Assembly: GCA_023014365.1 (NCBI GenBank)
Contig: JAEBUN010000003.1
Coordinates: 1,488,001 to 1,552,000 of the forward strand
Direction of reading: 5' to 3'
From: Lepiota brunneoincarnata
Lineage: Eukaryota > Basidiomycota > Agaricomycetes > Agaricales > Agaricaceae
DNA: 64,000 nucleotides
This document shows, in pieces, positions 43,456 through 57,211 of the stretch. The notes under the pieces are model-generated. The model was not told where the DNA came from, searched no databases, and saw nothing but the letters and a program-made list of their open reading frames with translations. The first letter of the stretch is position 1. Every line of letters begins with the position of its first letter. Both the position numbers and the translations under genes were made by a program.

Positions 43456-45912
43456 TCATTTGGTGGAATGGTTGCAGAACTTGTCCCAAGCCCCAGGTCC
43501 AAATCCCCGGTCGGTGCCAAGTGCCTCGTCAAGAACCTCCATCATGGCCAGAACCTTCTCCTCTTCCCATCGTTGACCAACAACTTGAATAGCGACAGGC
43601 ATACCACTGATTTCTTCGGGCTCGTATAGAGGCTTCTTGCCTTTGAACAAACCGATTTCCATCACCTTGGAGCCGTGATTGGGCTCTTTCCACCAGTCTT
43701 CTGTGATTCGATCTTGTTTGGGATCTACCCGAGTTACGGGGACAATGCCAACAGGAGTGTCGATGACATTGTAGTAAGTAGTAGCTTCGGCCAGGGCGAG
43801 GAAATTTTTGCACCCCCTGTGATCATCTAATCAGATCGAGTTGTATCAAGAAGGGAGACGAGAGGAGACCCTTGAGGCAGTTGAGGGAGCGCCTGCACAG
43901 GTGCAAGTATGCCATCGATACCATACTTTTCCCATACCTATGCCCAAGTAAGACAGACGAGAGGGTCCAAACCCATGAGCATACTTACCTCGTTGTAGAA
44001 GCTACGATTGATTTCATCTCGCTGACTTACAAGGTATTTATATTCGTGCATGGGCCTGGGTCGCGTGTTCCTCATCGCGTCTGCGAACAATTCATCGCCT
44101 AAGGTGACTTCCACGAGCCATGCAAGGAGTCGCCGCAGGAAGCCTGATACAAGAGATAAGTCGTGGAACTCATTCTTCAAATGTCGAACTCACGTGGCAA
44201 TTTAGGGGTTATATTTATGAGGCGGATTGCAGGTTCCTATCGCCAATCTGCATTATTCAGGTTGGCATGCAATTAGCGGGAGAGCGTACCATGGGGTCGG
44301 GGCCAATGTGGCTCAGTATGGTACGGTACCCGTCCGATGATGAGAGTCCAACGAAGATACTGAACGATTTCGCAGCTATGTAAAGCCGCTTGGAGGTGAA
44401 TGGGCCAGCTGAAGGGGCAGTAAAGTAGCTCAGCCTACCGCTTGGGACCTCAATCTCGATACATTCATGTCCTCGCTTCCGGAGCGCGTCGACAGCTTCG
44501 AGGACAGCTCTTTTACATGCAGGAGATGCCTTAATAAAACGATCTAGGTTGGATAGTTCGTGTGCTCTGTGTCGCGGGTATTGGGATTTGATATATATAC
44601 CTGAGGTATAGTAACCGAATTTCAATTTCGGTTCCAGTGCGATGTCACGGAATGTAATTGGTGGAATATCGTAATTCCTTCCTTGAATCCCAAACGCTAT
44701 CCGAGCGAACAACCGAAGGTCTTGTATTGAGCTAGAAAGGTTGGAGAACGATAAGAAGCGATACTCGCGACAGTCGCTGTGGTTAGTGCTCACCGGCCCA
44801 TGGGACCTGGGACACTCTTGATACCTTCAAAGCCGGGGTTGGGGCCTACCCAGATGATAATGGAGGGTTCGGAAAATTCAAACTTGATCATACACACCTT
44901 TGGCTCCTCCAAGGGTGACTCTTTGGGTTCCCGGCTTCAACGAATAGATCCCGCAATACGCTGCCGGAATGCGCAAACTACCACCAATATCCGTCCCAAC
45001 ACCCAGGGCGGAACCATCGATGGCAAGAAGTGCGCCTTCGCCCCCGGAGCTTCCACCACAGGTATACTTGTTGTTATATGGATTGGTTGTGCAGCCCCAG
45101 AGTGGGTTAGAACATTCGGATGCAAACATAGTCTGTGGTATGTTGGTCTTGACGAATGGCACTGCGCCTGCTTCAAGTAAGATATGCACTATCTGTTATT
45201 TTTGAAAGCATGTTAGTGTATGCATGTCATTTTTATAATACACACACATCTGCATTGCTGTGTGCAGGGCGATTAGCCCAACGAGTGAATCCCACAGAGG
45301 TATCGAACCTGGCAATATCAACTGAAGTGGGGCCATAGGTTGAGGAATTGAGGGGTCCTTAGGGTTGTATGAAGACCTGCTCACATTGTTCCTTTATACT
45401 CACCTGCAACCACACGGGTGAGTAGGCGCAAGTTGTGGCCGGGGAAGTGGGAATTCCGCTTACAGGTACACCATGGAGAGGCCCCTTAAGCTCTCCAGTT
45501 GATGAGAACTGTGTATCCAAAGCATTTGCTTGCTCCCTTGCCCAGTCGAACATGACTAGCACATTAAAATTTCCGGTTAGTTCTAGCTTTTCCGGGGTTC
45601 CAAGGATCAAGTACACCTTCGGTCAAGCAGTTAGTTTGTTCCTGAGCTGCCCTGGCTCGGGCAATGTAAGCTTCTAGTACTCTGGAAGCGGTCCATTGTC
45701 CGCTCTTAATCTGTAGTACTATTTCGGTAGCTGAATCGCAGAGCAAAGCACGTCAACATTCTCGTCGGGGATGGAGCTCATGGAAGCTCACCAGTGGCGT
45801 TAATGAATGGTTGATGTTCTTGGCTAAATAGAGGCGCAGTCTCCAAAGCGCGTGCTCTTTGGTCGCGCTTCTGGTTGGCGACAGCCAAATAGGAGGGTGT
45901 GAAGGGCCACAT
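43456..45912 (-). CDS. Amidase (amidase-signature family, acetamidase type)
   Basis: Hydrolyses amides to acid and ammonia with a Ser-cisSer-Lys triad. Minus-strand exons: 45912-45792, 45730-45617, 45555-45464, 45403-45385, 45321-45248, 45192-44898, 44824-44794, 44731-44601, 44543-44290, 44236-44194, 44143-43989, 43937-43870, 43816-43456; 1758 nt, 585 aa, all phases agree. The triad is Lys113 (VSIKEQFD), Ser188 (CGGSSGGEGALLA) and Ser212 (GTDIGGSLRIPAAYCG); spacings of 75 and 24 equal those in fatty acid amide hydrolase. Other blocks: LKFGYYTSDRF, ASPACKRAVLEAVDALRKRG, GILAPVQALPQLPQGG and TPVGIVPVTRVDP. A 30-nt in-frame stretch near 44430 could be an extra intron but is read through here. 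Substrate unknown; a role in nitrogen use is usual for the family. Confidence 0.88.
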
Positions 45913-46200
45913 GGCATAGATATGGACAGAGGAGGGTAGTTTGTCGGGGGCTTAAAAGAGTGCGAATGGGTCGTGCATACCGGTATCATCACACACGGAG
46001 CGCTCTCATGTGCATTAATGGCGTGACGTTGACCTGCGCGACTGTCCGACCTACGAACGTCAATCGACAGCGTACAGGGATGATATATCGTTCGTGAGCG
46101 CATGTAATGAGCACAGGCGGCACTAGACAGGATACGCGAGTACTAAAGCAGACTACAACAAAAGAAACAGCAAAAGGCAGGATGTAAACTCTGCTAGTAA

Positions 46201-48217
<2,017 letters not shown>

Positions 48218-48323
48218 TATGTTGCAGAATGAAAAAAACGGGTGTGTTGACGGTTGTGACAGGAAGAGGACAAATTTGAACTCCGCTGCTTTCGTTTCTG
48301 TTCGTTCCTCTCATAAAGTAAGC

Positions 48324-49005
48324 ATGCCCACCGAACTTCCCTACGCTGCAGATGCAGAGGTCTCGCTCACCTACGACGAACTCGAGGTACTCCGGCTGGG
48401 CAACAGATGGTCAAGCATCGCTAATTTATCCGTTTCAGGTGCTTAAGTTACAGTACCAGAAGGAGCTTGCGCAGGAGCATGTCACCGTCCAAACCAAATT
48501 TAACTATGCTTGGGGGCTTGTGAAGAGCCCAATGCGCGAGCACCAGGTGGAGGGTGTGCGGTTACTTCAAGGCAGGTAGCTTGCTGTCACTCCGAGTCGC
48601 TCTAGCCTCTGACATCACTATCTCTCTCCATTCAGAAATATATAGAACAGAACCCACACGACGACGAGAGTGCTTATACTATCTGGCTCTCGGGCATTAT
48701 AAAATGGGTAACTATGAAGAGGCTAAGCGATTCAATGGTCAGACCTTCTACTTTCAGGTGCTCTTGAGTCTGAACCGTTCCGCAGCACTATTGCTTGAAA
48801 AAGAACCTGCGAACCTCCAGGCTCAATCTCTGTCACAGCTGATTGACAGGGCAGTAACAAAAGGTATATTAGTGCAATCTTTCTGTTGGTACCCGAATTG
48901 ACGGATAGGGCAGAGGGATACGTCGGCATGGCTCTTGCGGGTGGTGCAGCCGCTCTGGGCACTCTCCTCATTGCAGGTCTCATACGGCGAGCGGCTCGGA
49001 AGTAA
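48324..49005 (+). CDS. FIS1: Mitochondrial fission protein Fis1
   Basis: Tail-anchored adaptor in the mitochondrial and peroxisomal outer membrane that recruits the fission machinery. Exons: 48324-48386, 48439-48571, 48636-48737, 48786-48863, 48914-49005; 468 nt, 155 aa, the family's usual length. The TPR-like bundle has [13 protein letters not shown] and [20 protein letters not shown]; the tail anchor is [20 protein letters not shown] followed by basic IRRAARK. The second intron starts AG|gcaggt, a GC-AG intron; the nearby GT four bases downstream would put a stop in frame. Divergent from U2AF2. Confidence 0.92.
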
Positions 49006-49378
49006 TTTGGCGTCTCCAACAGCTTCGACTAGCCTTTTCACTCATTTTCATTTTTACATGCAAAACATGATTCTCCACTAAACCCTCGAACCACATCCTG
49101 TAATTCGACTTCCACTGCGCAGTAGTCAAAATGGACACTTGATTCGGCGCAAGCTACTGCTTGTACCATATTCATATCACGCTATCCAATGTAAGACGGA
49201 CCAACATAGTGCAGCATTGGCACATAATTATACACTGAACAGTGGTGTCACTTAGAGTAATATGTGTGGGTGCATAGCGGGTGATGGAGTTCTGCGCAGC
49301 GGGGGAGGGAGAAATAGTCCGTATATTGGTATTGACAGAACCTTCTCGCTTTTATATTCTTGCGGGGCCCCCATCGAC
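49006..49378. other. Spacer between convergent FIS1 and M50B gene
   Basis: 3' flanks of two genes pointing at each other; nothing else recognised. Confidence 0.5.
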
Positions 49379-50716
49379 TCATCTAGTTGGAAGAAAGGTC
49401 GCTATTCCAAGGTTCAATATCACTTGGCGCTGGTAAGATGGGAGTCGCGCACCTGCTTGTGCGTCCATCTCTTCCTGGGACATCTATTTCGATTGAAATG
49501 TGAACGGGTAGAATAATCATAATGAGCTTGCCTGCCTGCCTTGAAAGCATAAATACCCAGCAACGCAAAGCCGGCCAGTCCACCCAGTTGAAAGAGAATC
49601 CAAAACGTCGCCCATACTAGAATTAATATCAGCCTCCTGGTCCAGTCTGGACATACACGCCACATACCATGTGCCCCGATCTTGGGATACAGGATCGAAA
49701 ATTGGGCAGCGTCAGAGTCATTTGTCTTGTGGAAAAAGCGGTCATCAGCAACGTCCCCTGCACGTTTGGTGAGCTTCGAGCTTGAATGCCAGGACGAATA
49801 GTTCATACAGATCACGAAGAGAATGCTGCCACGAGTTAGTGCCAAATAAAGGGATTGGGGATGGGATCATACTTCATGACGCCAATAAATAGGCAATACC
49901 ACCGGAGCGCCTGTCTATGTGTTAATTAACAGAAATGCACACAAGAGCAGAGAGTCCCCACGCACGCATGGTCGATGAACCAAAACCCAACTAGGAGTCC
50001 CTCATACACGAACGTAAGCGCAATCGTCCTGTGCACGTTATCATGACCGTGGGCAGTAAGGATTATGATAAAACACGTACAGCTTGTCGCGCACCAGCGC
50101 GAGTGGCATGAGGAGGCCGATGCCGAGAACGAAACTCATGATCTTTGCTACCAGTGTTGTCCATCCAGCCAAGACAAAAACTCCACCTAGTAGCGTAGAG
50201 CCAACGTATCCGGCCGTAAGTATCAGCGTTGGAATGCCACCCTCTACTATCGTCGCTCCCCCGACATGAGGGTCGATTGTGATCTTCAATATTCGACCCC
50301 CAGTCAAAATGGCCTGCGGAGTTTGAGTTTGGGGGATAAAAAGAAATGGAGGATGCTACCACAACGACGTGGCATAGCTCATGCCAACCAATGGTGAATA
50401 ATTTGAGTGGATTAATCAGGTTCCGAACAATGGGCACGTTCCAGAAGCCAAATATTATTACTGCCATTGCAACGATCTAAGGGATTCAAGGATTGATTTG
50501 GATATCGAGTCAAGTTGATAGGTGACGCACCACGTATAGTACCACCACCTGGTAGCCGCGTGTTCGGAAGGGGGAAGGTGGCAGAATTGAATAAGTTGTA
50601 CAGCAGCGCAGAGGAGACAACTCTACCTGGTCACTGGAGGGTTGCAGGGGATTCTGGGAACCAGCGATTATGCTGGGCATGGGGGGAGCGATGGGTCTGC
50701 GTGTGATGGAAGCCAT
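49379..50716 (-). CDS. Peptidase M50B-like integral membrane protein
   Basis: Multi-pass membrane protein with a zinc-metallopeptidase motif. Minus-strand exons: 50716-50627, 50548-50531, 50476-50360, 50313-50081, 50028-49966, 49914-49873, 49825-49668, 49616-49540, 49483-49379; 903 nt, 300 aa. HELCH at residues 68-72 gives HExxH, inside LFTIGWHELCHVVVAILTGG; GGIPTLILTAGYVGSTLLGG follows, typical of the M50B-like family. At least five hydrophobic segments are seen: VVVLYVIVAMAVIIFGF, the GYVGSTLLGGVFVLAGW region, MSFVLGIGLLMPLALV, ALRWYCLFIGVMNILFV and WATFWILFQLGGLAGFALLG. The last intron begins AAG|gcaggc and is GC-AG in every workable reading; the chosen phase ends in IATFLPTR. Whether it is proteolytic, and on what, is unknown. 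Confidence 0.82.
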
Positions 50717-51062
50717 GACTTTTAAAAGGAATGTGAGTTGAGGAAACCAGCCGTGTGTGAGTCCGGAAGGAGTGTTTATGGGTCGCAGGTTCGGTTAGGT
50801 GTGGTGTGCGTGGTCTAAGATGTTGTTATACAGTTTCGCTGATTGTGAATGATGAAACTGCGTTGAGTGCGTGGTGTACGAGAGTGTTTTATCAGAGCAC
50901 TGCAGGCTGCCTCGTGGTGGAGCGGTTAGACGGGGAGACAACTTATCGCTGCCAGCTTCTCACGTGGCATAGACGCGTCGCGTACACGTGCTAATGAGCT
51001 CCTTTATTAACTGACCCCCTCTGTCCTCCCTCAACACCCCCTTCTCTTTCCTCCGTATCGTC
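50717..51062. other. Divergent promoter region, M50B / H2A-like gene A
   Basis: About 350 bp between divergent start codons. A CT-rich tract (51010-51055) precedes the H2A-like gene. A tRNA-like A-box string at 50910-50930 lacks a B-box and is not called. Confidence 0.45.
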
Positions 51063-51739
51063 ATGGTACGTACAGTATATACGCACCTTGCGGAGAAATT
51101 ACTGATTGAGCGCATGTAGGGCGCTGTCTCTCACATCAATCGACCACCGTAGTACACTCTCCCCTATTCTTATCGTCCGCAGCGAGTTTAAAGACCCCAC
51201 CTCTCCTTCTAGTAAACACTTTCGGTACTCCCCCAAAAGATGCAAGTACCTTACCTCTCGGGGTTATGATGCAGGGATTAAGTTTCCCGTGGGGGAATTG
51301 CACAACCGTTTTCGGCAGAGAACTAATTCGAGATTCCTCGTTACCGACGACGCAGCAGGTGAGCCTTCTTTCGTGATCTTGTTGTCATGATGACAGGAGC
51401 TCACGGGGCGCCAGTATTTACCACCGCCGTAGTTGAGTATCTATGTGCGGAGATTTTGGAACAAGCGGGCTTGTTCATGTCTCCGGAAACTCCACTATCG
51501 TCGAACCCAATGCTGCACTCCAAGATCATCCAGCCAACCCACCTACAACTCGTTTTCTTGCGAGATCCGGAGTAAGCAATAATTTGAGCTTATAGTGCCC
51601 TCCTCACTACACCTTTCCATCTAGGCTTCGACAGATGATCGGGAATCTGCTCCAAACAACTTTAGCACAAAGCACCAAGGATGCCGGACTTTCAGAAGAG
51701 TGGGATCTCTGTCATGTCTTCCAAAGTTTATCCATGTAG
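51063..51739 (+). CDS. Divergent histone H2A-like protein A
   Basis: Proposed exons: 51063-51065, 51120-51148, 51183-51358, 51415-51571, 51625-51739; 480 nt, 159 aa with no internal stop. The histone fold is clear: AGIKFPVGELHNRFRQRTNS (canonical AGLxFPVGRIHR), AAVFTTAVVEYLCAEILEQAG (canonical AAVYxxAxLEYLxAExLELAG) and IIQPTHLQLVFLRDPEL (canonical ITPRHLQLAIRxDEEL). Acidic-patch positions in VVEYLCAEILE remain; DEE is DPE. The N-terminal tail is unusual, poor in Lys and with Pro and aromatic residues, and the C-terminus runs on to CHVFQSLSM. Introns at AA|V and E|L match those of the neighbour gene B. The first two exons and a 34-nt intron are the weak part of the model. Confidence 0.7.
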
Positions 51740-51919
51740 CGGTGACGGAAGAATTATACTCCTTGTGATTGCATTTCGCTTGTAGATTTAGCTTTTCTGC
51801 TGTGAATCTTAAATTTCTTCCAGAGGATAATAGAATTTCGACTGATGAGGCTTTGGGGCCATCCTATCCTTCCACCCATTCACGCCGATTTATTCTAGCA
51901 CCTGACTGAACAGTCCAAC
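51740..51919. other. Short spacer between the two H2A-like genes
   Basis: 180 bp between stop of gene A and ATG of gene B on the same strand. It must hold the promoter of B if B is transcribed separately. Confidence 0.5.
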
Positions 51920-52520
51920 ATGTCATCTGCGTGGGCCAGAGGCAAAGGGAAGAGGTATTTTGAGTGTCCCTTAATCCCCTGGTTTTGGCTGACCCCTGAT
52001 ATAACTAGCGGCAAGATGACCACGGCCCAGATGAGTATTTTGGCAGCAGGCGAAAGGAAGATGGGTCGCTCCCAAAGAGCTGGGCTCATTTTTCCTTTCT
52101 CCCGCATCAAGAGACATATGCGCAAATTCCCTTATAAGATGACATACATACGTTCTTCGGCCGCAGGTGAATATCCGTCCGTATACAAGAGCGAATCATG
52201 TTCACCAGTCGGCTACTCTAGTATATTTAACGGCTGTGTTAGAATATATGGTGGCCGAGATGCTGGAGATTTCAGTGAAAGAAGCTCATGATGGAAAAAA
52301 ACGAATCACACCCAGGATTATTTTTCTCGCTATCAAGGGAGACAGCGAGTATGTTTTTTTCTGCCTCGGATCTCGGAATGCTGATGCACGCAGGATGGAC
52401 CAATTCCTACAAAACGTTATCATATTTGAGGGCGGTGCTGGTAGGTTCAATGGCTTTCTTGGCAACTGGGATACCGACTGACGACTTGCGGCATCCGTTC
52501 ATGCAGAATTGCCGCAGTAG
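51920..52520 (+). CDS. Divergent histone H2A.Z-like protein B
   Basis: Proposed exons: 51920-51954, 52009-52166, 52222-52348, 52394-52440, 52507-52520; 381 nt, 126 aa, uninterrupted, the length of an H2A. The tail starts MSSAWARGKGKSGKM. RSQRAGLIFPFSRIKRHMRK corresponds to RSQRAGLQFPVGRIHRHLK of H2A.Z; AAVYLTAVLEYMVAEMLEIS and KKRITPRIIFLAIKGDSEM follow as in H2A. Changes at normally invariant sites (FPF for FPV, PRIIF for PRHLQ, loss of the AGN after the alpha-2 helix) show rapid divergence. The end EGGAELPQ is shorter than in H2A.Z. The introns after AA and within the codon for E before M are in the same place and phase as in gene A, so the two are duplicates. Confidence 0.72.
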
Positions 52521-52691
52521 TAACAAGTGTGGGCCATTTGTAATAGAGTAAAAATGTGACCTTTGGGTTTTGTCGTGTTTGGCGCTGAGAAAGGACACAA
52601 GAGACGGCTGACCGAACATTTTACTGAGCTTCGTTCCGGCCTCTCAGGCCATTCTCCGTCTCTTTCCCCCATATTCTTACTTTATGCCCTC

Positions 52692-55600
52692 ATGTCATTT
52701 TTCGATTTGAAGCAGTCAGAGCTAGACCATGGGCCCGAAGATGTTGCAGTTTATACTTGGGGCGAGGAGTCTTACGACGGTTTGGGTGATGCACTTCAAG
52801 AGGGTGGTGATGAATTGAACAATGAAACTTTTGGTGGCGTTGGCACAGTCGGTGAGATTCCACCTCTTGGATGTACCCAGGTTTGGAACTTAAGGTTTTC
52901 TGATCGTTCGCTCTCGTCAAAATTCTTTTGCATGATCAGGGAAAGATTTTGATTTCTCAAACCCAGCTCTGCCGGATGCTTATCGAAATGCCCTTGACAC
53001 GACCTCACGAAATCATCAATTCGTTTTGAACGAGCATGCGCCACCTACGAGAATCACAAAGGAGGAATATGGAGCTGAACCTGCGTTGGAATCGAGTAAG
53101 AATTGATTACAGCTACTATCGAGATACATTCTAACCTGCCCAAATAGCTGTCCGTGCAACCCCTCAGTCGTTGGAGGCGATTTGGGACGACAAGTCGCCA
53201 TTTTCTGTTCTCCCGAGAGCGAATGGTACAGCACGCTCTGTGGAACAGTCCCGCGTTTTAGCAGGTCCTTCGTCTTCTAGGTCCCCTTCCGTTGGTATTT
53301 TTGGGTCCGCAACCACACCCCCTAGTGGCCAACAACAGTCCATTCCGCCTGGGAGGATTGTAACTCTACAGGAAATTGAGGAGGAGACGCGTCTTTCGAA
53401 CCAGCAAAGTCGTCTTCAAGGGGCAACCTCAAGACAACAGATGCAGCAGCAGCTTGTGCAAGACATCCGGTCCCGTCAGCCGCAGGAAGAGCGGGGTCTT
53501 CCGGAGCTCGCGCGTCAAACTCATTCGGAACTGGAGGCTCGCCGCCTGCTCTATGAGGAGGATCCAAGAGTCACAGAATATGACCAACGCCTGCTGGAAC
53601 AGGAACAGCGACGTATTTTGTTAGGACAGCAAGAACAGCGTCGATTATTGTTAGAGCAAGAGCAACGACGAATCCTTATCGAGCAAGAACTTGAGCACGA
53701 ACGCCAGCTCGAACTGGAACGACAACAATTGCTCCAGCTGCGGCAGGAGCAAGAGCAGCAGCAACAACGTTTGCAACTCCAACGCCTTATGCAACAGCAA
53801 CAATTACAACAACACACTCCTCCACCTCGCATGCTCCCTTCCCAATCACCGCGATTCTTTGAACACCAGCGCCAGCTTCTACAGTTGCAACAGCAAGAGC
53901 AGCATCAGGTAGAGGAGCTCCAGCGCCAATTGATGAACAATCTCTCGTTACAGCACCAGGCTATCAACAACGATCCGCGACGGCGCTTGGTCGGCCCGAC
54001 AGAGTACGAAATTCAGGCTGCTCAGCACTTGCACCAGCAGCAGCAACAGCTGGGGCAACGCTCACAGTCCCCTACCATATCCAATCAGTATAATGGCTCA
54101 CCTCAAGATCTTGCTCCTCAGAACATTCAGCTTCAGCAGCGTCTGCTTTCCGAAATGGCGCAAGCGGAGTTCATGCGGGAGTTACGCACTGCAACTCCCA
54201 AACAACTGGAACAGCAAGAGGCATTGAGAGCAGAAGCGATGCGCAAGATTGTTGAAGCCGAGAAGATGGAGGAGAAGAGGCGCAGGAAGGCCGCCAAGAT
54301 TGCCCATATGGTACTGATACCCGCCCTAATTTCCCCTTGCTCGGTGTTGATCTAATATGACACAGTCTCGATATAACGATCTCATGACTCAGTCGGACAA
54401 GGACTTCATTACTCGCATCCAGGTCTCACAGCTCGTGAGCCAAGATCCGTTCGCAGATGACTTCTATGCGCAAGTTTATGGTGCAATCCTGCGTTCTAGA
54501 ATGGGCCTCCAATCATCAGACGAACGGGTGCTCAAGTTTGGTTCTGGTGGGGGAGTTGGGTTGGGCTTGACGTCGCAAAAGGGATATCGTCGACCTAGTG
54601 CCATGCAACGTATGGAGCAGCAAGTTGAGAGGATTGTCAGTAACGCGAGGAAAAGGGAAGAAGAAAAGGGATTGCACTGTCAGTTCGCGGGTCTCTTATC
54701 AACACGCAAAAACACTAAATTCTTCTCTGAATAGCCCTTCATAGTCTTCAGGGCGCGTTAGGCAAAACTTCTGGTCGAAGCTACAAGGCCGCTCCCCGAC
54801 AATTACTTCAAGTCGATGCTGGGGCACCTGGCACCTCCCCCGCGGTATTGCAAGCACCTGCACATATTTCAAAAGCCTCAGTTCAAGGCTCAAAGGAGGG
54901 TGCTGCAGAAGCTGCAAAACTCGGCCGGGCTGCTCTGGGTGATGCTGCTGATGTGAGTGATCCATTATTGTTCCATCTACTGTATAAAATTCTTTAGCAG
55001 AACGACAATTTGGTCCGCAAAGAGCCATTATTACGCCGCGAAGTTTTGGCGATCGTCGAATGGTTATATGATCTCGTTTTGAATGTTGAGCAAGTTAAGA
55101 GGGACCAGCCCCTTCCAGAGGAAGAAAGTGAGGTACATGAGAGCTGGTAAGACAAATTTAATTCATTTTTCGAAGATCTGGTCGTTTGACTATTATCAAA
55201 TCTAAACCAGGCAAAAAGAATATAATGCTCTCATGGATAAGGTCTGGGAGGAGCTGCGAGTCTTGGTGCCTCTCGAAACCAGGTATGTCTCCTGTCGTAC
55301 TGCATTAATAGGTTGTTGATGAGTTGAGGCCAGTGATCCTCATCCTTTCATCTCCCTTTTGGGTCCGAGTAAAGGGAAAAAAATCTTGCCGCGCCTTACT
55401 CGCCATCTCAGCTCCCAACGCATGCTAACTCTATTGACTCTTCTTGTGGCTTGCTTCGACCAGCTTGACGTTGTCAGGGATGCGTCCCAACTTGACCAGT
55501 CTGAAGCTACACAAGAACGTGCGGACGTCGAACGTCGAACTAACGCGTTCCTTGGTAGTGTGATGCAAAGCATCCTTCCAATTGTGGCCAAATCAAATCT

Positions 55601-56222
55601 CCGTCTCATTACTGGTCTCCTGGGTCTACTCTTAGATCGGAGCAACATCGCCGCCGTCGCACGGACGAAGGTGAGCTAATAGGAGCTAATTATGCGGAGT
55701 ATTGTTCACCGTTTAATAGCCTGGGTCGGCCCTATTAACGCTTCTCCTCAGCCGTGTGGAAGTTATCAAACAAAGCATTGCAAGCGGCACCCAAGATGTT
55801 GCGGACATTCCCAGCACCGAAGAGGCACAACAATGGTGAGTGGTTCGCGTTATTGTAATCCAGCAAGCTCACATCATCCTCTCAGGAAAAATATGTTCAA
55901 CCATCTCTTCGATCTTCTACACCCCCATATACTCGGTCTCTTTCCATCGTCGCGTACTATCACTCCAACAACACAGGGGCACCTTCCGCATTATGACAAT
56001 GCTGACCAACATGTCTGGCAATTCCTTGCCGCTTTCGCTCTACATGGTAGTCTCGAACAACATCAGATTCTCGTGGCTGCTCTCCGTGAAAAAATATTAG
56101 ACGACCTCCTTGCCGTTAGCAGGGGCTGGTTCACGACTGAAGAGGAGCGGAATACCAAGCTGGGTAATGTCAATCTATTTTTGAATGCACTTGGACTAGA
56201 TAGCTCCCAAATTGCTCTGTGA
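52692..56222 (+). CDS. PAT1: Pat1, mRNA decapping activator / topoisomerase II-associated protein
   Basis: Scaffold that links deadenylated mRNA, the Lsm1-7 ring, Dhh1 and the decapping enzyme in cytoplasmic P-bodies. Exons: 52692-52851, 52940-53095, 53148-54310, 54366-54678, 54735-54952, 54998-55146, 55211-55282, 55334-55670, 55720-55835, 55886-56222; 3021 nt, 1006 aa, all phases consistent. The N-terminus MSFFDLKQSELDHGPED has the short Phe-Asp motif that binds Dhh1 in this family. Residues about 200-490 are a long Gln- and Arg-rich low-complexity part. The conserved core begins near 494 with SRYNDLMTQSDKDFITRIQV and DPFADDFYAQVYGAILRSRM. The C-terminal alpha-helical fold follows, ending NLFLNALGLDSSQIAL. 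Start chosen at the ATG giving the family N-terminus. Confidence 0.93.
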
Positions 56223-57211
56223 TGGTGTTCAGTTTTGCAAAACCCTGGATTTATTTGGCTCTCTGACTGTTTCTATTTCCAAGTTGATATGATCTGTTGT
56301 CTTGTGATGAGGTGGGGTTCCCTCGAGTGCCCAGTCGTAGACTGAAGGTTGCATTGTATTATATATACTACTGCTTATAGCCCCTGCGGAACAGATATAT
56401 TCAACATGCTTGACTTTTTGTAGCACTTGAAAGTGGGTTGATCCCTGAGAAAGTTGGTACAGTATACTAGTACAATGGTTGTAAACAACTGAGCATGTCA
56501 AAACCAAAGATTGGGTTTTATATTCATTACTGTTGGTATACCTGGGTTGAACTCAGTGTCAACATCCTAAAATAATTTTGAATCAAGTTGTACAGTCCTG
56601 TATGAGCTGGATTTGATTTAGAGGTCATTTTATGTATGTTGCAATGACCCCAGAAATTTGGCCACACTCCAAACAAGGCACCCAAATCCCAAAAAAATAT
56701 GCAATTGATATATCTGACTGAACTATATATTATTCAGTATTCTAGTCAAAGAATGATATTGAACACATGAAATGAGCCAGGAGGCAATAGGTATTTCCAG
56801 CACTAAGCTATGACCCAATTTGGTTGTACCAACCAACTGAGGTGGCTACCCTTGTACACACTTGAGACCTATGTATGGGAATGTAAGAGGCCTGCACAGG
56901 GTGTCATAAATATCCTTGTTTATTCAAAATGTGCTGACAAATGGACAGGCCTCACATGTTCAGTCACTTACAAGTATAGCTTATTGTGCCTTCAGCACAC
57001 CCAGTTTGTGTGACTTTGGCATTGTTTGACAAAGTGTACTGGACCTTTGGCCTGTACATCAGAACAAAGGGGACAACTGCTAACATAATTACAAAAGCTG
57101 ACCAATTCTGACTCAGCTGACTAATTCAGGGTCCACATCCTGTTCTTTACAGATATGAAAAACAACAATAAATTTATTATTTCTGTTTAGATATTTTGCA
57201 AGGTCTATATA
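56223..57211. other. AT-rich, CpG-poor spacer
   Basis: Marks the border between the genic core and the repeat region. From about 56400 CpG nearly disappears. No coding homology or clear repeat ends are recognised. Confidence 0.5.

Noticed and set aside
48572..48579. GT donor at 48576 for FIS1 intron 2
   Set aside because: It puts a stop codon in frame just after the junction; the GC donor keeps QEIYRTEP.
50905..50935. tRNA-like A-box string
   Set aside because: No matching B-box, acceptor stem or anticodon arm can be formed.
51120..51152. Translation of H2A-like gene A straight through exon 2
   Set aside because: A TAG follows PP directly, so the fold could not be reached without splicing.
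51397..51414. Acceptor at 51396 for the third intron of H2A-like gene A (giving AAGAHGAPVF)
   Set aside because: The acceptor at 51414 gives AAVFTTAVVEY, matches H2A and the intron position of gene B, and makes a 56-nt intron.
53322..53832. Cysteine-rich minus-strand frame opposite PAT1
   Set aside because: It is the antisense of CAG/CAA-rich glutamine codons.
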